DNA of 64,000 nucleotides, from positions 1,426,001 to 1,490,000 of the forward strand of contig CAVZKG010000001.1 of the NCBI GenBank assembly GCA_963775805.1, written 5' to 3'. The stretch is from JAFAMB01 sp963775805 (GTDB lineage Bacteria > Verrucomicrobiota > Verrucomicrobiia > Chthoniobacterales > JAFAMB01). Each line of letters begins with the position of its first letter. Position 1 is the stretch's first letter. A program made the position numbers and the translations under genes. Below are positions 26,231 to 35,993 of the stretch, one piece after another. The notes beneath the pieces were generated by a model. The model made no database searches. It had not been told where the DNA came from and saw nothing but the letters and a program-made list of their open reading frames with translations.

Positions 26231-27979
26231 TCAGCGGCGGGGTAAGCGTCTTGCAGTCTCAACACCCTTTGGTGTGATCTGTAACGTAACAGGTCCCCTC
26301 CAAAGCAATGTCCCGGTCAGCCCGTCAGCCGTGATCAGATCGTCTTTTGCCAAAGCCTGCGCCGATATGACAAGTGCTTCTCTACTGAAACCAATTTCGG
26401 ACGGATTCAGGACGACCAATTTCCCTCCCGCGTCAAATAGTCGTCGCAATAGTTCGATATGTTCTTCGCCGGTGTTTGACCCAATTACCCAAAACGTGAT
26501 GCCGTCAACCTGTCGCTCGTCGGAACGCCCGTGAATCTCAGCCGGCGGTTCACCCTCCGGATAGACAGTGCAGCCGACTGAGTAAGTGGCACCCGGCACA
26601 GGGTAAACGAGCCCCGCCACCTGCTTTCCGAAAAGATTCGAAACAAGGCGACGGTCATCGAAGGCTTCGTTGTTCGGATCTTGGCGGAGTTCGCCAATCT
26701 TTGCTCTTGATAGTTTGAGGATAGTCACGATCGATCGATGCGTTCCGCTGGGCGTTATTGTGCAGCGCGCATAAATATTTCCCGGAGTTGTTCGCTCGGT
26801 TCCTGGCAGCAGCCTCGCCTCCGGGAACAGATCGAGATATGACTTAAACCGGAAGCGGCGATTGCGGCTGAACCCGGTAGTCTCCTGTACCAGCGCCAGC
26901 TCAGGCCGTTCAAAGAGTTCAATTAACTGAGCGGCTTTGGCAAATGAGCAGCCAAGCTCTGCTTCCACAAACCGAATAGTCACCAAAGGATGTCTAAACA
27001 GAAGGTCAAGGAGTCTATGAGGCAGATGAGAAGTCCCCTCCAATCGGCTGAGGCGCGCTCGAGAAGTTTCGCGAAGCTCAAGGATTTTGCGGGCCGTCGC
27101 AGTCGCATCGAGACTGACCTCCGAGACACCGCGCAAGAAAAACTTGGTCCATTGCTCCCAATGCCCATCAGTCCGGACCGCCATCAACCGGTCATAGTAT
27201 TCTGCTCGGTGCTGTTTGAAATAGTGGCTGAGATAAAGCAAGGGACGATTCAAAATACCCCTTTGGCACAGCAAGAATGTTATCAAGAGTCGCCCGATTC
27301 GGCCGTTGCCGTCCAGAAAGGGGTGAATTGTTTCAAATTGGGCGTGAGCCAGTGCGCAGAAGATAAGGGCCGGGATCGGTTCCTCTGTGTGCAGAAAGTT
27401 CTCGAATTGGCCGAGAGCTGCATTCATTTCAGTAACTGGCGGGGGAACAAACGTAGCGGTGCTCAATGTGCATCCAGTAGGACCAATCCAATTCTGAGCA
27501 CGGCGAAACTCGCCGGGATCCCGGTTACCGCCACGGACGCCTTGCATGAGTTTCGCGTGAATCTCGCGAATCAGTCTAAGAGAGAGTGGAAATGCGGTCA
27601 GGCGCTGTAGGCCATGGTTCATCGCGGAGACATAGTTAACAACCTCCTCGACATCCCGAGGGTGATCAGCTTCCGGATCGGATTCGAATTGTAGAACGTC
27701 CTCCAGCGTGCTTTGCGTATTTTCTATTTGAGAGCTCAATACGGCCTCATAGCGCACATACATGGCGACGAAGAGATCAGGATCAGGCAGAATCGATGCA
27801 ACTCCATCGAGGCGACCTAAGTTCGTATCTGCAGCAGAAAGAAGGGCGTCCATCTCGTCGTCGCGCTGGACAGGTGGCTCAGGCGGCAGGGGGTTGGGGA
27901 TGAACGCCGTGTAACCGCCTGGTTGAGCGGCAAACCGGCCAGCTCTCGTCAGCATCGAAGTGGAAGGCTCTTGTTTCAT
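26231..27979 (-). CDS. Fic-family AMP-transferase with an extra C-terminal domain
   Basis: Start chosen at the ATG at 27979 (MKQEPSTSML); the frame runs upstream but through a promoter-like dyad. The product has 582 residues. First comes the N-terminal Fic helix bundle with the inhibitory helix SSQIENTQSTLEDVLQFE, which blocks ATP in class II Fic proteins, then the Fic core with HPFLDGNGRIGRLL (catalytic His, phosphate-binding Gly-Asn-Gly-Arg), then a winged-helix part ending in FSRNRRFRFKSYLDLF, where standard proteins of this type finish. A further 190 residues follow (FGKQVAGLVYPVPGATYSVG, NTGEEHIELLRRLFDAGGKL, GLTGTLLWRGPVTLQITPKG) that I cannot assign. Fic proteins AMPylate target proteins. 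Confidence 0.85.
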   Translation of the reverse strand: MKQEPSTSMLTRAGRFAAQPGGYTAFIPNPLPPEPPVQRDDEMDALLSAADTNLGRLDGVASILPDPDLFVAMYVRYEAVLSSQIENTQSTLEDVLQFESDPEADHPRDVEEVVNYVSAMNHGLQRLTAFPLSLRLIREIHAKLMQGVRGGNRDPGEFRRAQNWIGPTGCTLSTATFVPPPVTEMNAALGQFENFLHTEEPIPALIFCALAHAQFETIHPFLDGNGRIGRLLITFLLCQRGILNRPLLYLSHYFKQHRAEYYDRLMAVRTDGHWEQWTKFFLRGVSEVSLDATATARKILELRETSRARLSRLEGTSHLPHRLLDLLFRHPLVTIRFVEAELGCSFAKAAQLIELFERPELALVQETTGFSRNRRFRFKSYLDLFPEARLLPGTERTTPGNIYARCTITPSGTHRSIVTILKLSRAKIGELRQDPNNEAFDDRRLVSNLFGKQVAGLVYPVPGATYSVGCTVYPEGEPPAEIHGRSDERQVDGITFWVIGSNTGEEHIELLRRLFDAGGKLVVLNPSEIGFSREALVISAQALAKDDLITADGLTGTLLWRGPVTLQITPKGVETARRLPRR

Positions 27980-28010
27980 CGGATTGAAATAGAGGTCGAC
28001 ATGAGGACAA

Positions 28011-28044
28011 CTTATTTCACAAAATGCAGCTTTTGTAAAATAAG
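28011..28044. promoter_or_regulatory. 34-bp inverted repeat upstream of the Fic gene
   Basis: CTTATTTCACAAAA (28011-28024), six bases, then TTTTGTAAAATAAG (28031-28044): 14-bp arms with one mismatched pair. A third half-site, GTGAAATAAG, follows at 28076-28085. The site lies 32 bases upstream of the chosen Fic start. It is probably an operator, possibly bound by the winged-helix part of the Fic protein itself. Confidence 0.6.
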
Positions 28045-28085
28045 ACTCCTCTGCTTGGCCTTTTGTTTGCCTAAAGTGAAATAAG

Positions 28086-28411
28086 TCGCCGGAGTCCCCG
28101 CTAAGGTAGCTGTTGAGCTCCGGACATGTCAGCTCCGTGGGCCGCGAAGGGGTCGCCCCCCTTTCCAACATCAGGCTCGCAGGTAGCTTGTCTTGCCCGG
28201 CTTAGTAGTGCCGATTCCGTTAATGAATCGAACCCACGGCATCATCATTTCGCCCCCAAATCCAATTTCCTGCTTCCGTTCGCCCACTCATTTCTCATAA
28301 CCTTCATGACTTTGCCCATTGTTCTGCTTTCGCTTGCCTCAGTTCTTGAACGGTTCCCGCCCAGTTTCGCTCGAGAGGGCTTAGCGCCCGAATCCAAGTG
28401 AGCTTCTGCAC
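28086..28411. other. Divergent spacer between the Fic gene and the defence cluster
   Basis: About 325 bases. No gene or RNA is recognised; it should hold the promoter of the plus-strand defence genes. Confidence 0.35.
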
Positions 28412-29781
28412 ATGCATCCCGCCGAAAAAGTGACCCGCCTTGAAGACCTCCGGCCCAATGCCGCAGTCAAAGGCATCCTGCCGGACCAAGTGGTCACGGT
28501 TGTGAGCGTACAATGGTTCGGTTCTGACGCCTTGGAGCTCACGTACAAGACCTCGTCCGGGCGTGTCGCTAATGAATTACTCTATCGTAGCGACGAACCC
28601 CGGCTCGAAGTAGTCGAACACGGACGACCTTGGAGCTTTGACGGGGACGGGCATTTGTTCCGCCTCGTTTCAGAGGCTCACCGTATTCGTTTGGCACACC
28701 TGTTTGACCCAGTCCTGGCCGTACACACTTCCCTCGTCGAACCGTTGCCACACCAAATCACAGCGGTTTACGAGGCCATGCTTCCTCGTCAACCGCTGCG
28801 TTTCCTGCTTGCCGACGATCCGGGTGCGGGCAAGACAATCATGGCTGGGCTTTTCATCAAAGAACTGATAGCGCGCGGTGACTTGCAGCGCTGTCTTGTG
28901 GTCTGCCCGGGCAGCCTGGCAGAACAGTGGCAGGACGAGCTTCACCGGCGTTTTCATCTTCCGTTCGAAATCCTGACGAATGACAAGCTCCAAGCGGCCC
29001 GAACAGGGAACTGGTTCCTCGAAAACAATCTTGTTATCGCTCGTCTCGACAAACTGGCACGCAACGAAGACGTGCAGCAAAAGCTTCAAGTCCCGGACTG
29101 CCGTTGGGATCTAGTGGTTTGCGACGAGGCACATAAGCTTTCGGCCAGTTTCTTTGGTGGCGAAGTCAAATACACCAAGCGCTATCACCTGGGCCAATTA
29201 CTGTCAGGTCTCACCCGCCACTTTCTGCTGATGACTGCGACCCCTCATAACGGAAAGGAGGAGGACTTTCAGCTCTTTATGGCGCTGCTCGACGGCGACC
29301 GCTTTGAAGGCCGCTTTCGCGACGGCGTTCATCAGGCCGACATTTCTGACCTGATGCGACGCATGGTAAAGGAAAACCTGCTCAAGTTTGACGGCACGCC
29401 GCTCTTCCCGGAACGCATCGCGTATACGGTGCCGTACAAACTTTCGGACGCCGAAGCGGAACTTTACAGCGAAGTCACGAACTACGTACGCGAAGAATTT
29501 AATCGCGCGGAGGCGCTTGCCAACGATAAACGGGCAGGCACGGTTGGGTTCGCGCTCACCATCCTGCAGCGCCGCCTCGCATCGTCTCCCGAGGCCATTT
29601 ACCAGTCACTGCGGCGGCGCAGCGAACGCTTGCAAAAGCGTCTCCGGGAACTTGAACTCTTGCAACGCGGTGGTGTTGCGGATGCGATCGCCGTTGCAAC
29701 GCCTGCACTCGATGCCGAGGATCTCGAGGACCTTGAAGAAGCCCCAGATGACGAAGTCGAAAAAACTGAAGAGGAGATCCT
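28412..29781 (+). pseudogene. SNF2/DEAD-box defence helicase, 3' part deleted
   Basis: First 456 residues of a large SNF2-family helicase of the kind found in restriction-like defence islands (DrmD-like). The N-terminal part precedes PLPHQITAVYEAML, motif I LADDPGAGKT (residues 133-142), motif II DEAHKLSA, motif III MTATPHNGKE and the charged spacer VEKTEEEIL. The second RecA domain (motifs IV-VI) and the C-terminal domain that usually follow are missing. At about 29778-29785 the gene joins the DUF499 gene in a different frame; the out-of-frame tail would end at 30028. Confidence 0.75.
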
Positions 29782-31758
29782 TGGCGACCCGCGACCGCTG
29801 AGGAAGGCTTTGAGATTGTGCGCCGGCGGCTATTCGAGCCCCTTGCAGACCAAGCCCAGTTTCGGGACCGCGATGTCGTGGCGCGCGCGTTCGCCGAGCT
29901 TTACCGCACCCAGCATCAGGAGTTTCCGGCCGAGTGCCACGATGCCGATTACGAGAAGCGAATCAAAGAAGCTTATCCAATACATCCGGAGATTTTTGAC
30001 CGGCTATACACCGATTGGTCTACTTTAGTGAAGTTCCAGCGCACACGTGGGGTGTTGCGCCTGATGGCGGCTGTCATCCACAGTCTATATGAAAAAGGCG
30101 ACCGGAACCCGCTGATTCTGCCGGCTAATATCCCGATCGACGACGCGCGAGTGCAATTTGAGCTTACGCGTTATCTCTCGGACAATTGGGTTCCGATTCT
30201 TGAAAAGGACGTTGACGGTCCGAATTCCCTGCCGGTCCGGCTCGATGGCGAGGTGCCCAATCTAGGCAAATACGCGGCATGCAGGCGCGTGGCCCGAACC
30301 GTTTACTTGGGCTCAGCGCCTACGCCGACCGCGGCCAATCGAGGAGTCGAGGATCGGCGGGTAAAGTTAGGCTGTGCCATGCCCTGTGAGTCGATTGCTG
30401 TCTTTGGTGATGCTCTTCGGCGACTCGCTGCGGCAGCAACCTACCTTTATCAAGATGGGCCGCGCTATTGGTACTCGACGCAACCCACTGTTACAAAACT
30501 CGCAGAGGATCGTGCCGAACAATTTAGGCGCGAGCCTGATAAAGTAGTTCAGGAATTGGACAAGCGCTTGCGATTGGATCTTCGCAACACGGGCGACTTC
30601 AATCGTGTGCACCCGATGCCGGGTTCTAGTGCAGATGTGCCGGATGATCTCGACGGGCGCCTCGTTGTTCTTGACATCGATCACGCCTACACGAGAGACC
30701 CTAACAACCCCGCCGAGACGAAGGCCAAGGCCATTTTCGAGACGCGGGGTAATGCCCCACGGATATATCGAAACACGCTCATTTTTCTCGCCGCCGACAA
30801 GACGCGGCTGCAGGACTTGGATGAGGCAGCGCGCAAATTCCTGGCATGGGAATCCATTCTTGATGAGAAGGATGAGCTTGGCCTATCGCCACATCAGGTC
30901 AGGCAGGCTGACATACAAAAGACGGCTGCCGACGGTGCCGTGACTGCGAGACTTCCTGAAACTTATCAGTGGTTGCTCGTTCCCGCGCAGGCGAGCCCGC
31001 AAGCCCCTGTCACATGGCAGACGGCCCGTCTGTCGGGCAACGGCGGGCTTGCACCGCGAGCCAGTAAGAAGCTCAAGAGCGACGAATTGCTTGTGCTTAC
31101 GTTTGCTGCCTCACGGCTTCGCATGGAATTGGATCGGGTGCCCCTGTGGCGCGGCAACCACATCGCGATCCGGCAGCTTGCGGAGGACTTTGGTCGTTAC
31201 CTATATTTGCCACGGTTACAGACGCCGCGAGTTCTGCTCGACGCTATGCGCTCCGGTGTGGCTCTTCTCACTTGGCAACAAGACGGCTTTGCTTATGCCG
31301 AAGCGTTCGATCAATTAGAATCTCGTTATCGAGGTCTGCAGGTCGGTGTGCAGCTCAGCGTCACGGAAGACGATCACGGGCTCCTGGTTAAGCCTGACGT
31401 CGCGCGTCAGCAGCTGGACCGAGAAAGTACCCGCGTCAGGGAGGATGATGCAAAACCGCCGTATGTAGTAGGTCCGGGACCGACTCCTCCTCCACCGCCA
31501 CCCCCTATCAAGATCCCAAAACCCAAGCGCTATCACGGCACCGTGAGCCTTGACCCCGAGCGTGTCGGCCGTGATGCCGGCAGGATCGCAGAAGAAGTGA
31601 TTACCCACCTGACCGGTCTCATAGGATCGTCCGTTAAGGTAACGCTCGAGATTGAAGCGGAGATTCCGCAGGGCGTACCCGACAACGTTGTGCGGACGGT
31701 GACAGAGAATGGTAGGACGTTGAGGTTCGCTGGTAATAGTGGCTTCGAAGTTGAATAA
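29782..31758 (+). pseudogene. DUF499-family ATPase, 5' part deleted
   Basis: About 658 residues of the C-terminal two thirds of a DUF499 protein (full length about 1000-1100): WRPATAEEGFEIVRRRLFEP, YPIHPEIFDRLYTDWSTL, QRTRGVLRLMAAVIHSLY, VRLDGEVPNLGKYAACRRVA and YWYSTQPTVTKLAEDRAEQF are all typical. The Walker A/B part is missing. A proline hinge (PGPTPPPPPPPIKIPKP) leads to a C-terminal domain. DUF499 proteins occur with DUF1156 methylases and SNF2 helicases in defence islands; the methylase was presumably lost in the same deletion. A GTG at 29818 could start a truncated product. Its 3' end overlaps the next gene by 20 bases. Confidence 0.75.
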
Positions 31759-33592
31759 TTTGAGCGCATCTGCGAAAGATAGCCAGACGCCGCCTACCTC
31801 ATCTGGGATTCTCATTCAAGAGGTCCGGGTACGCAATTTCCGCTGCCTCCGTTCTGTCGACGTTGAGCTCGACCCTCTCACCCTCATCATTGGACAAAAC
31901 AACTCTGGCAAAACCAGCTTCCTGGCAGCGCTTTTTGCAGCGATCGGTTCGGGACAAAGAGTAATTTCGGGTGACGATATCTTTCTCTACAACAACGAAG
32001 TTTCTGCCCCAAAGGCTAGAGTCATTGTGATCGATATTTCGATACGTCCGACCGACGAGAAGGGTCGGATTATAGATGTTTTTCCACAAGGTAGCCCCTG
32101 GCTTGAGTTATGGGGCCTAGGCGTTGTTCAAGACGAACAAGACCGGGACTTCGTTGCGATTAGGACATCGCTAAAGTGGAATACCGCAAGAGGCGAGTAT
32201 GTCCTTGAGCGTCGATTCCTGAAGGACTGGCAGGCGGACAGTTCGAAGTGGGAAGATTCAAAACCGGTTGAAAAAGTTCCTCCTCTATCGGTGCATCAGA
32301 CTGAGCCGCTTTCCCTCAACCTGTTAGATTCGAAACGCGACATGGCCGAGGACCTTCGCACGCGAGGTTCCTTCTGGAGCAAAATGGTCGAGGAACATGG
32401 CCTCACTGCCGAAGATGTCGAACGCATTGAACAGGAGCTGTCTGGAATTAACAGAGATATAGTAGAGAGCAGTGACGTTTTTACTCACATTCAAAATCAT
32501 CTAAAGCAATTCCATGAGACGCTTTCTTGCGATCAGGAAAGCATCACCATAACGCCCCTGGCTAGACACCTAAGGGATCTTTCTCGTGGGATGGACATCA
32601 TGCTCTCGACTCGCGGCGCTCCGCCCTTTCCGTTGCGCCAACAAGGTATGGGAACTCGAAGTCTGGGGACCTTCTTAACATTCTGGGCTTATGTAGCATG
32701 GCGACAGAAGCAGAGTCGTGGTGCGGTGCATCCGTTCATGGCGCTCGAAGAGCCAGAGAATCATCTACATCCCCAAGCACAGCGGGCACTCTTCCACCAA
32801 ATTAAGAGGATGCCGGGTCAGCGGATCATTAGCACACATTCGCCGTATATATGTTCGCAGTGTGAGATAAGTCGTTTTCGCCATTTCTCCAAATACGGTG
32901 AGGAAACAACAGTGCGTCGAATTGATCTCGGCACGGGAGCTGAGCGCCTCGGTGAGGAAGATCTCCGCAAGATCGATCGCCAGGTCATGAACACTCGTGG
33001 CGAGATGCTCTTTGCTCGCGTCCTTGTTTTCTTCGAGGGAGAAACCGAGGAACAATCCCTGCCGGACTTCGCCGAGAAATATTGGAATAAACATCCCAAT
33101 GATTTGGGCTGCACGTTCGTCGCAGTTCAGGGCTATGGCAATTATCTCCCATTCTTGCGAATGGCAGAAAGTTTTAAGATTCCGTGGTTCATATTTTCGG
33201 ACGGCGAGCCGAAAGCTGTAACAGCCGTTAACAACGCCTTAGAAAGTCTTGACCAAGATACAATCCCACAGAACCCAAGAGTGGTTGTTCTACCCGAAGG
33301 GAAAGCATTCGAAAACTACATCGCCGACGAGAATCCTAAGCAAGTCTTGATCGATCTGATCATCGAGCGCGAGGCTAGCAATGCACAACACGCACAAGCT
33401 CTTAAACAAGCTTGGGCAGCGAAATCAGAACAAGATCAAGCGGCCACTATTCTGGAACGCCTCAAGGCGAACAAAACACAGTACGGTTCTCGGATAGGAA
33501 AACTTCTTCCCGTTCCAAATGCGGTTCGAGATCTTTTTGAAAAGATCGATGCTGAGTTTGGAACGACCAAAATGACGGCTATTTCTATATGA
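31739..33592 (+). CDS. gajA: Gabija-type ATP-dependent OLD nuclease
   Basis: 617 residues. The ABC-type ATPase half starts with IQEVRVRNFRCLRSVDVELD and Walker A GQNNSGKTS (residues about 52-60), a signature-like QQGMGTRSLGTFL, Walker B MALEEPENHLHPQAQ and the switch histidine in IISTHSPY. The C-terminal TOPRIM nuclease half opens with VLVFFEGETEEQSLPDF (catalytic Glu) and has WFIFSDGEPKA. This is the layout of GajA, which nicks phage DNA when nucleotides are depleted. The GTG start lies inside the DUF499 gene and the end overlaps the UvrD-like gene by 4 bases, so all three are co-translated. Confidence 0.75.
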   Translation: MASKLNNLSASAKDSQTPPTSSGILIQEVRVRNFRCLRSVDVELDPLTLIIGQNNSGKTSFLAALFAAIGSGQRVISGDDIFLYNNEVSAPKARVIVIDISIRPTDEKGRIIDVFPQGSPWLELWGLGVVQDEQDRDFVAIRTSLKWNTARGEYVLERRFLKDWQADSSKWEDSKPVEKVPPLSVHQTEPLSLNLLDSKRDMAEDLRTRGSFWSKMVEEHGLTAEDVERIEQELSGINRDIVESSDVFTHIQNHLKQFHETLSCDQESITITPLARHLRDLSRGMDIMLSTRGAPPFPLRQQGMGTRSLGTFLTFWAYVAWRQKQSRGAVHPFMALEEPENHLHPQAQRALFHQIKRMPGQRIISTHSPYICSQCEISRFRHFSKYGEETTVRRIDLGTGAERLGEEDLRKIDRQVMNTRGEMLFARVLVFFEGETEEQSLPDFAEKYWNKHPNDLGCTFVAVQGYGNYLPFLRMAESFKIPWFIFSDGEPKAVTAVNNALESLDQDTIPQNPRVVVLPEGKAFENYIADENPKQVLIDLIIEREASNAQHAQALKQAWAAKSEQDQAATILERLKANKTQYGSRIGKLLPVPNAVRDLFEKIDAEFGTTKMTAISI

Positions 33593-35436
33593 GTGTCAGG
33601 CTCACGGAAGTCCAGCAGCGCGTGGTTGAGCATGGTGAGGGCGCTATTCTTGTTGTTGCTGGACCGGGATCAGGAAAGACCAGGGTACTGACAGAACGGG
33701 TGCGTCGACTCTTGAGCGCCGGCACGCAACATTTTCGGTTGCTCGCGCTAACGTTTACCAACAAGGCGGCCAATGAAATGATTCAGCGGCTCGATGACGT
33801 ACCAGAAATCCGCACGCGTGCTTTCATCGGAACACTCCATAGCTTCTGCATGGAAGTTCTGGCAAATCGAGGTAAGCCGGTGGGCGTCGCTGGACTTCCA
33901 AATATTTTTGAGTCGTTCAACGACAGAAAACAGCTGCTACTGAACGCGGTTAGAGCAGACCCTCGTCTATCTCTGCTTTTAAGAGAAGCCGGTGATGCGA
34001 GAGAGCAGGGTCGAAGGTTGGGTGTGTGGCTTGAGCGAATCAGTGACCTAAAGAACGCACTCACATTATCGGATATGGTCGACGACGAGGATGAGAGGGC
34101 ACTCTACGAAGCATATGATGCCGAGCTCAGAGCGTCGGCCGCTCTCGATTACGACGACTTGTTGGTTCTCACTTATCGGCTCTTTGAGGAGCGGCCGGGT
34201 GTAGCTAACTATTATCAGCGGCAGTATAGGTACATTTGTATCGACGAAGCACAGGACTTGAATGAAGCTCAGTACCGCATACTAACAAGCCTCTGCGGTT
34301 TGGAATTTAAAAACGTCATGATGGTAGGCGATCCGAAGCAGGCCATCTACGTTTGGAATGGTGCCGATCCAAAGTACATGGATTTGTTCCAGCGAGATTT
34401 CACTGCCAAGAAAGTGACTTTAACGGAAAATTTCCGATGCTCGAGGAATATTGTCACCGCCGCTCGGCGCTTGGATTCATCTTACACCGTCGAGGGCCAG
34501 CTCCCAGTACCGGGAGCGGTTGCATTGATCGAGGGCGATGATGAGCGGAGTGAAGCACACATGGTCGTTTTGACACTGAACAATCTTTTGTCGAACGGGC
34601 ATCCGGATGTTGAGGGAAAAATATTACTCGAAAGCTGCGCTATCCTGGGCCGAAACCGGTTTGTCTTTGATGCCCTCGATGAAGAGTTAAAGAGCCAAAA
34701 TTTACCATTTTATAAAAAACTCTCTTCGGCAACGCATCAAAGCGAGTCGGAGTTAGTCCAACAGTTTGAGCTTGCTCTTCGACTTCTTGCAAACCCAAGG
34801 GATAGGCTCCATCTCGGCATGCTTGCCAAGGCGTGGGGCGCAACCTTACCGGAAACAACTGACGCGAATGACGGGCGATCTTTAATCCAGAAGCTTGCCC
34901 AACGAGCCCGGATAGACACCGCCCAAGTGATAAAGCAGGCGATAACAGATATGCAGTGGACAGAGGAGAACTTTCGGCTCCTGAGAGGAATCGCGAAACT
35001 TGAGCAGGTCGCCCAGACGTTTTGCGAGCAAGATCGAGCCCTAATCCTTCAAGATACCCGTGAGTGGAAGAGGCATTGGGATTACTATGTTCGATCAGAA
35101 CCCGGGGGAATACAAAGCCTCGGTTCTTTCCTTAGTCATGTTGCTCTTGGCACAACACAACAGCCTAGAGAAGAAGGTCTGGCCTTACTCACTGTGCATT
35201 CAGCGAAAGGCATGGAGTTTGACGTCGTCTTCCTAATAGGTATGACCGAGGGAACGTTTCCTGATTATCGCGCAAAAGGGCGGAGTCTCGAAGAGGAACA
35301 TCGGAGTGCGTTCGTCGCAGTTACCCGTTCGAAGCGGTTGCTTTACATTGCATACCCGAAAACACGCATGATGCCTTGGGGCGACATCAAAACCCAGCAG
35401 CCCTCAAGGTACGTTTCTGCAATCTTCGGGTCGTGA
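33589..35436 (+). CDS. gajB: Gabija-type UvrD-like helicase
   Basis: Superfamily 1 helicase of 615 residues: motif I AGPGSGKT (about 24-31), Ia LALTFTNKAANEM, motif II CIDEAQDLNEAQ, motif III GDPKQAIYVWNGAD, motif IV TLTENFRCS, motif V LLTVHSAKGMEFDVVFL and motif VI AVTRSKRLLYI are all present. In Gabija the partner protein stimulates or senses DNA damage together with GajA. It is longer than the type GajB (about 500) and closer to a full UvrD, so a more general OLD-UvrD pair is possible. Both genes are undamaged in contrast to the defence genes before them. Confidence 0.75.
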   Translation: MSVRLTEVQQRVVEHGEGAILVVAGPGSGKTRVLTERVRRLLSAGTQHFRLLALTFTNKAANEMIQRLDDVPEIRTRAFIGTLHSFCMEVLANRGKPVGVAGLPNIFESFNDRKQLLLNAVRADPRLSLLLREAGDAREQGRRLGVWLERISDLKNALTLSDMVDDEDERALYEAYDAELRASAALDYDDLLVLTYRLFEERPGVANYYQRQYRYICIDEAQDLNEAQYRILTSLCGLEFKNVMMVGDPKQAIYVWNGADPKYMDLFQRDFTAKKVTLTENFRCSRNIVTAARRLDSSYTVEGQLPVPGAVALIEGDDERSEAHMVVLTLNNLLSNGHPDVEGKILLESCAILGRNRFVFDALDEELKSQNLPFYKKLSSATHQSESELVQQFELALRLLANPRDRLHLGMLAKAWGATLPETTDANDGRSLIQKLAQRARIDTAQVIKQAITDMQWTEENFRLLRGIAKLEQVAQTFCEQDRALILQDTREWKRHWDYYVRSEPGGIQSLGSFLSHVALGTTQQPREEGLALLTVHSAKGMEFDVVFLIGMTEGTFPDYRAKGRSLEEEHRSAFVAVTRSKRLLYIAYPKTRMMPWGDIKTQQPSRYVSAIFGS

Positions 35437-35685
35437 TATCGTACCCCAGATTACGCGAATTTGAATTGTTCCATCAAACGCTTCCGAAGGATGGTTTGAA
35501 CGTGTTATCGCTCTGCCAAGGTAAAAGACCCGCAACACGAATCGCGCTCTGGTCTTTCTTGTTGTGTTTGTCGGAGGTATTTAATCTGAGGTCGCCTGCG
35601 CAAAGATCAGTCTCTGGCTTGGCGCCAGAAATACCATCGAACCCACGGCGGCCTCCAGCGCAAGAGTACCGTCTGCGGCTTAAAC
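35437..35685. other. Spacer behind the Gabija-like pair
   Basis: About 250 bases without a recognisable gene, ending at the IS66-like element end at 35686. Confidence 0.35.
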
Positions 35686-35960
35686 GTATCCGACTAGTTA
35701 ACCCCATAGTGGATGGGGATTGAAAGTACAGTCTGAGAAGCTGGAGACTAGCCAGCATGGAAGATGATCTTGTGAGGAGTTCCCGACCGAGGCGAAGAGC
35801 GAGCGAAATCGCAGAGTTACTGGGAAGCTACCGGCAAAGCGGTCAAGGGCAGCGAGAATTTTGTCAGCAGCGCGGGATCGGCTTGAGCACGCTCCAGAAC
35901 TATCTGCGTCGTGGCCGCCAAGGTTATTTCAGCTTCAAGGAAGCGGGCATGATCGGATGA
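35686..35960 (+). mobile_element. IS66-like element end with truncated tnpA
   Basis: The end sequence GTATCCGACTAGTTAACC and the following 120 bases match the inverted copy at 12013-12149. From an ATG at 35757 a 67-residue frame gives MEDDLVRSSRPRRRASEIAE and QSGQGQREFCQQRGIGLS, TLQNYLRRGRQG, the helix-turn-helix start of IS66-type TnpA. The rest of the element is missing after about 35950. Confidence 0.7.
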
Positions 35961-35993
35961 TCCGGTAGATTTTCGTTCTACTCCGGCGCCGAG

